The notes under the pieces were generated by a model. It did no database searches. It had not been told where the DNA came from and was given only the letters and a program-made list of their open reading frames with translations. Shown piece by piece: positions 19,581 to 20,478 of a DNA stretch of 20,478 nucleotides. Source of the stretch: Amphimedon queenslandica (taxonomy: Eukaryota; Porifera; Demospongiae; Haplosclerida; Niphatidae); contig NW_003546944.1 of NCBI RefSeq assembly GCF_000090795.2, positions 20,381 through 40,858 on the forward strand, in the 5' to 3' direction. The position numbers were made by a program, and so were the translations under genes. The stretch's first letter is position 1; each line of letters begins with the position of its first letter.

Positions 19581-20478
19581 ATGGCCCAGCAGTTCAGTAA
19601 AGAAGAGCTTTCTTTTGTTGAGGATCTTCCTCAGCATGTGGAGATAGAGTGTCCAGTTTGTCTTAATATCTTGACAGATCCTCATCTGGTGAGCTGCTGT
19701 GGACATAATTTCTGTGGGTCTTGTATTGAGAGAGTAAAAGCTAGTAATGGATCCTGTCCTATGTGTAAAGAGAAGGAATATCAAGCAATACCTGACAAGA
19801 AGTGTTCACGTATTATCAATGGATTGGAGGTCTACTGCAGTAATAAGGAGAAAGGATGTGAATGGAAAGGAGAATTGAAGAATATGTCTACTCATCTTAA
19901 TAAAGAGAAGAGAGAAGGAGAATGTCAATATGAAGAAGTAAAGTGTCGATATGAAAAATGTCAAAAGGGAAAGCAGCGTAGATATCTTAAGTATCATGAA
20001 TATAGAGAATGTCCTCATCACTTAGTTCTGTGCCAATACTGCAGTAGTAAAGGTACATTCCTCTCTATTACAAAGGATCATCACCTGAATAATGAGTGTC
20101 CATTAGAGCCAATAGATTGTGTGTTTAGTTGGGCTGGTTGTAATGATAAGCCATTACGTAAAGATGTACATGTACACACTGCTGATACTAAACACATGAC
20201 ACTATTAGCTGTAGCTTATGGACGATTGAAGAAAGAAAATGAACAAATGAAAGAAGAAATGACGAAAGAGGTAGATAAATTAACAAAAGAAATATCAGAG
20301 TTGAAGAGTCGTCCTTACCATGAGTATCCTTTATTACCAGTTGATGTTGATGAAGAAGGTGGGGCAGTTCATTTATATGCGAGTGCATGTGGTCAACACA
20401 TGTTAGCTAGACTGATGATAGGAAATAGAAAAAATTTTTATGGAGATTACTTCGTATTACTTGCATTTCATGATGGAA
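19581..20478 (+). CDS. RING-finger/TRAF-type zinc-finger protein (partial at 3' end)
   Basis: An uninterrupted reading frame of 299 codons from ATG 19581 to the window edge, with no intron. RING finger at residues 24-62: C24, C27, C40, H42, C45, C48, C59 and C62 fit the C3HC4 spacing. Residues about 80-215 hold several Cys/His clusters of TRAF-type zinc-finger spacing (for example GCEWKGEL, and CPLEPIDCVFSWAGC). A charged coiled coil follows at about 220-255 (LKKENEQMKEEMTKEVDKL). The remaining part (GGAVHLYASACGQHMLARLM and on) lies where TRAF proteins have the MATH domain but is not a clear match. Expected role is E3 ubiquitin ligase or adaptor in innate-type signalling, oligomerising through the coil; this is inferred. 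The ATG has an upstream in-frame stop (TAG at 19569-19571). Confidence 0.85.
   Translation, partial: MAQQFSKEELSFVEDLPQHVEIECPVCLNILTDPHLVSCCGHNFCGSCIERVKASNGSCPMCKEKEYQAIPDKKCSRIINGLEVYCSNKEKGCEWKGELKNMSTHLNKEKREGECQYEEVKCRYEKCQKGKQRRYLKYHEYRECPHHLVLCQYCSSKGTFLSITKDHHLNNECPLEPIDCVFSWAGCNDKPLRKDVHVHTADTKHMTLLAVAYGRLKKENEQMKEEMTKEVDKLTKEISELKSRPYHEYPLLPVDVDEEGGAVHLYASACGQHMLARLMIGNRKNFYGDYFVLLAFHDG

Noticed and set aside
19572-20388. Three minus-strand ORFs (19572-19784, 19806-20021, 20188-20388)
   Set aside because: All are antisense to the long RING-TRAF frame, whose zinc-finger cysteines are clearly conserved.

Overview
The window looks like nuclear DNA of an animal with a small, AT-rich, intron-compact genome. 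A demosponge such as Amphimedon is my best guess. This is inferred from 45-60 bp GTAAGT...TAG introns, metazoan-type RABL3 and TFB1M genes, an intronless RING-TRAF gene of a kind expanded in sponges, abundant TTA/TAA microsatellites and many palindromic MITE-like elements. No database search was run.

Left part (1-9133): a head-to-tail array of genes for a polytopic membrane protein. I assign it to the Gpc1/DUF2838 family (glycerophosphocholine acyltransferase 1). There are four intact six-exon copies (1520-2956, 3349-5523, 5825-7251, 7671-9133; 330-335 aa), one broken copy at the left edge (405-1077) and a detached last exon at 12321. Two protein types alternate along the array (II-pseudo, I, II, I, II). 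They differ in exons 3 and 5 and at the start of exon 6, but are almost identical in exons 1, 2 and 4 and at the end of exon 6. A TIR element of about 0.8 kb sits in intron 2 of the second intact copy.

Middle part (8991-15379): a tandem segmental duplication of about 3 kb (8991-11897 and 12302-15379, joined by 404 bp of unrelated sequence). Each unit carries the end of a Gpc1-like gene, a small unrecognised minus-strand gene, a two-exon TMEM35-like gene (141 aa, intact in both) and the 3' end of RABL3. The duplication left a RABL3 3' fragment at 11513-11897 and a Gpc1-like exon-6 fragment at 12321.

Right part (14922-20478): RABL3 on the minus strand (nine exons, 233 aa) is head-to-head with TFB1M on the plus strand. 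Only 83 bp separate the two ATGs, and this gap holds a palindromic pair of CACGTG E-boxes. TFB1M is seen only through five exons (217 codons). Its C-terminal exons are not found before an intronless RING/TRAF zinc-finger gene that runs off the right edge. Introns of RABL3 and TFB1M contain TTA microsatellites next to splice acceptors, a 178-bp tandem repeat and a TA-flanked MITE.

Functional links are loose: membrane-lipid remodelling (Gpc1-like), a membrane DoxX-like protein (TMEM35-like), a small GTPase (RABL3), mitochondrial rRNA methylation (TFB1M) and a ubiquitin-ligase-type TRAF protein. All exon models come from frame continuity, GT/AG sites and comparison between copies.
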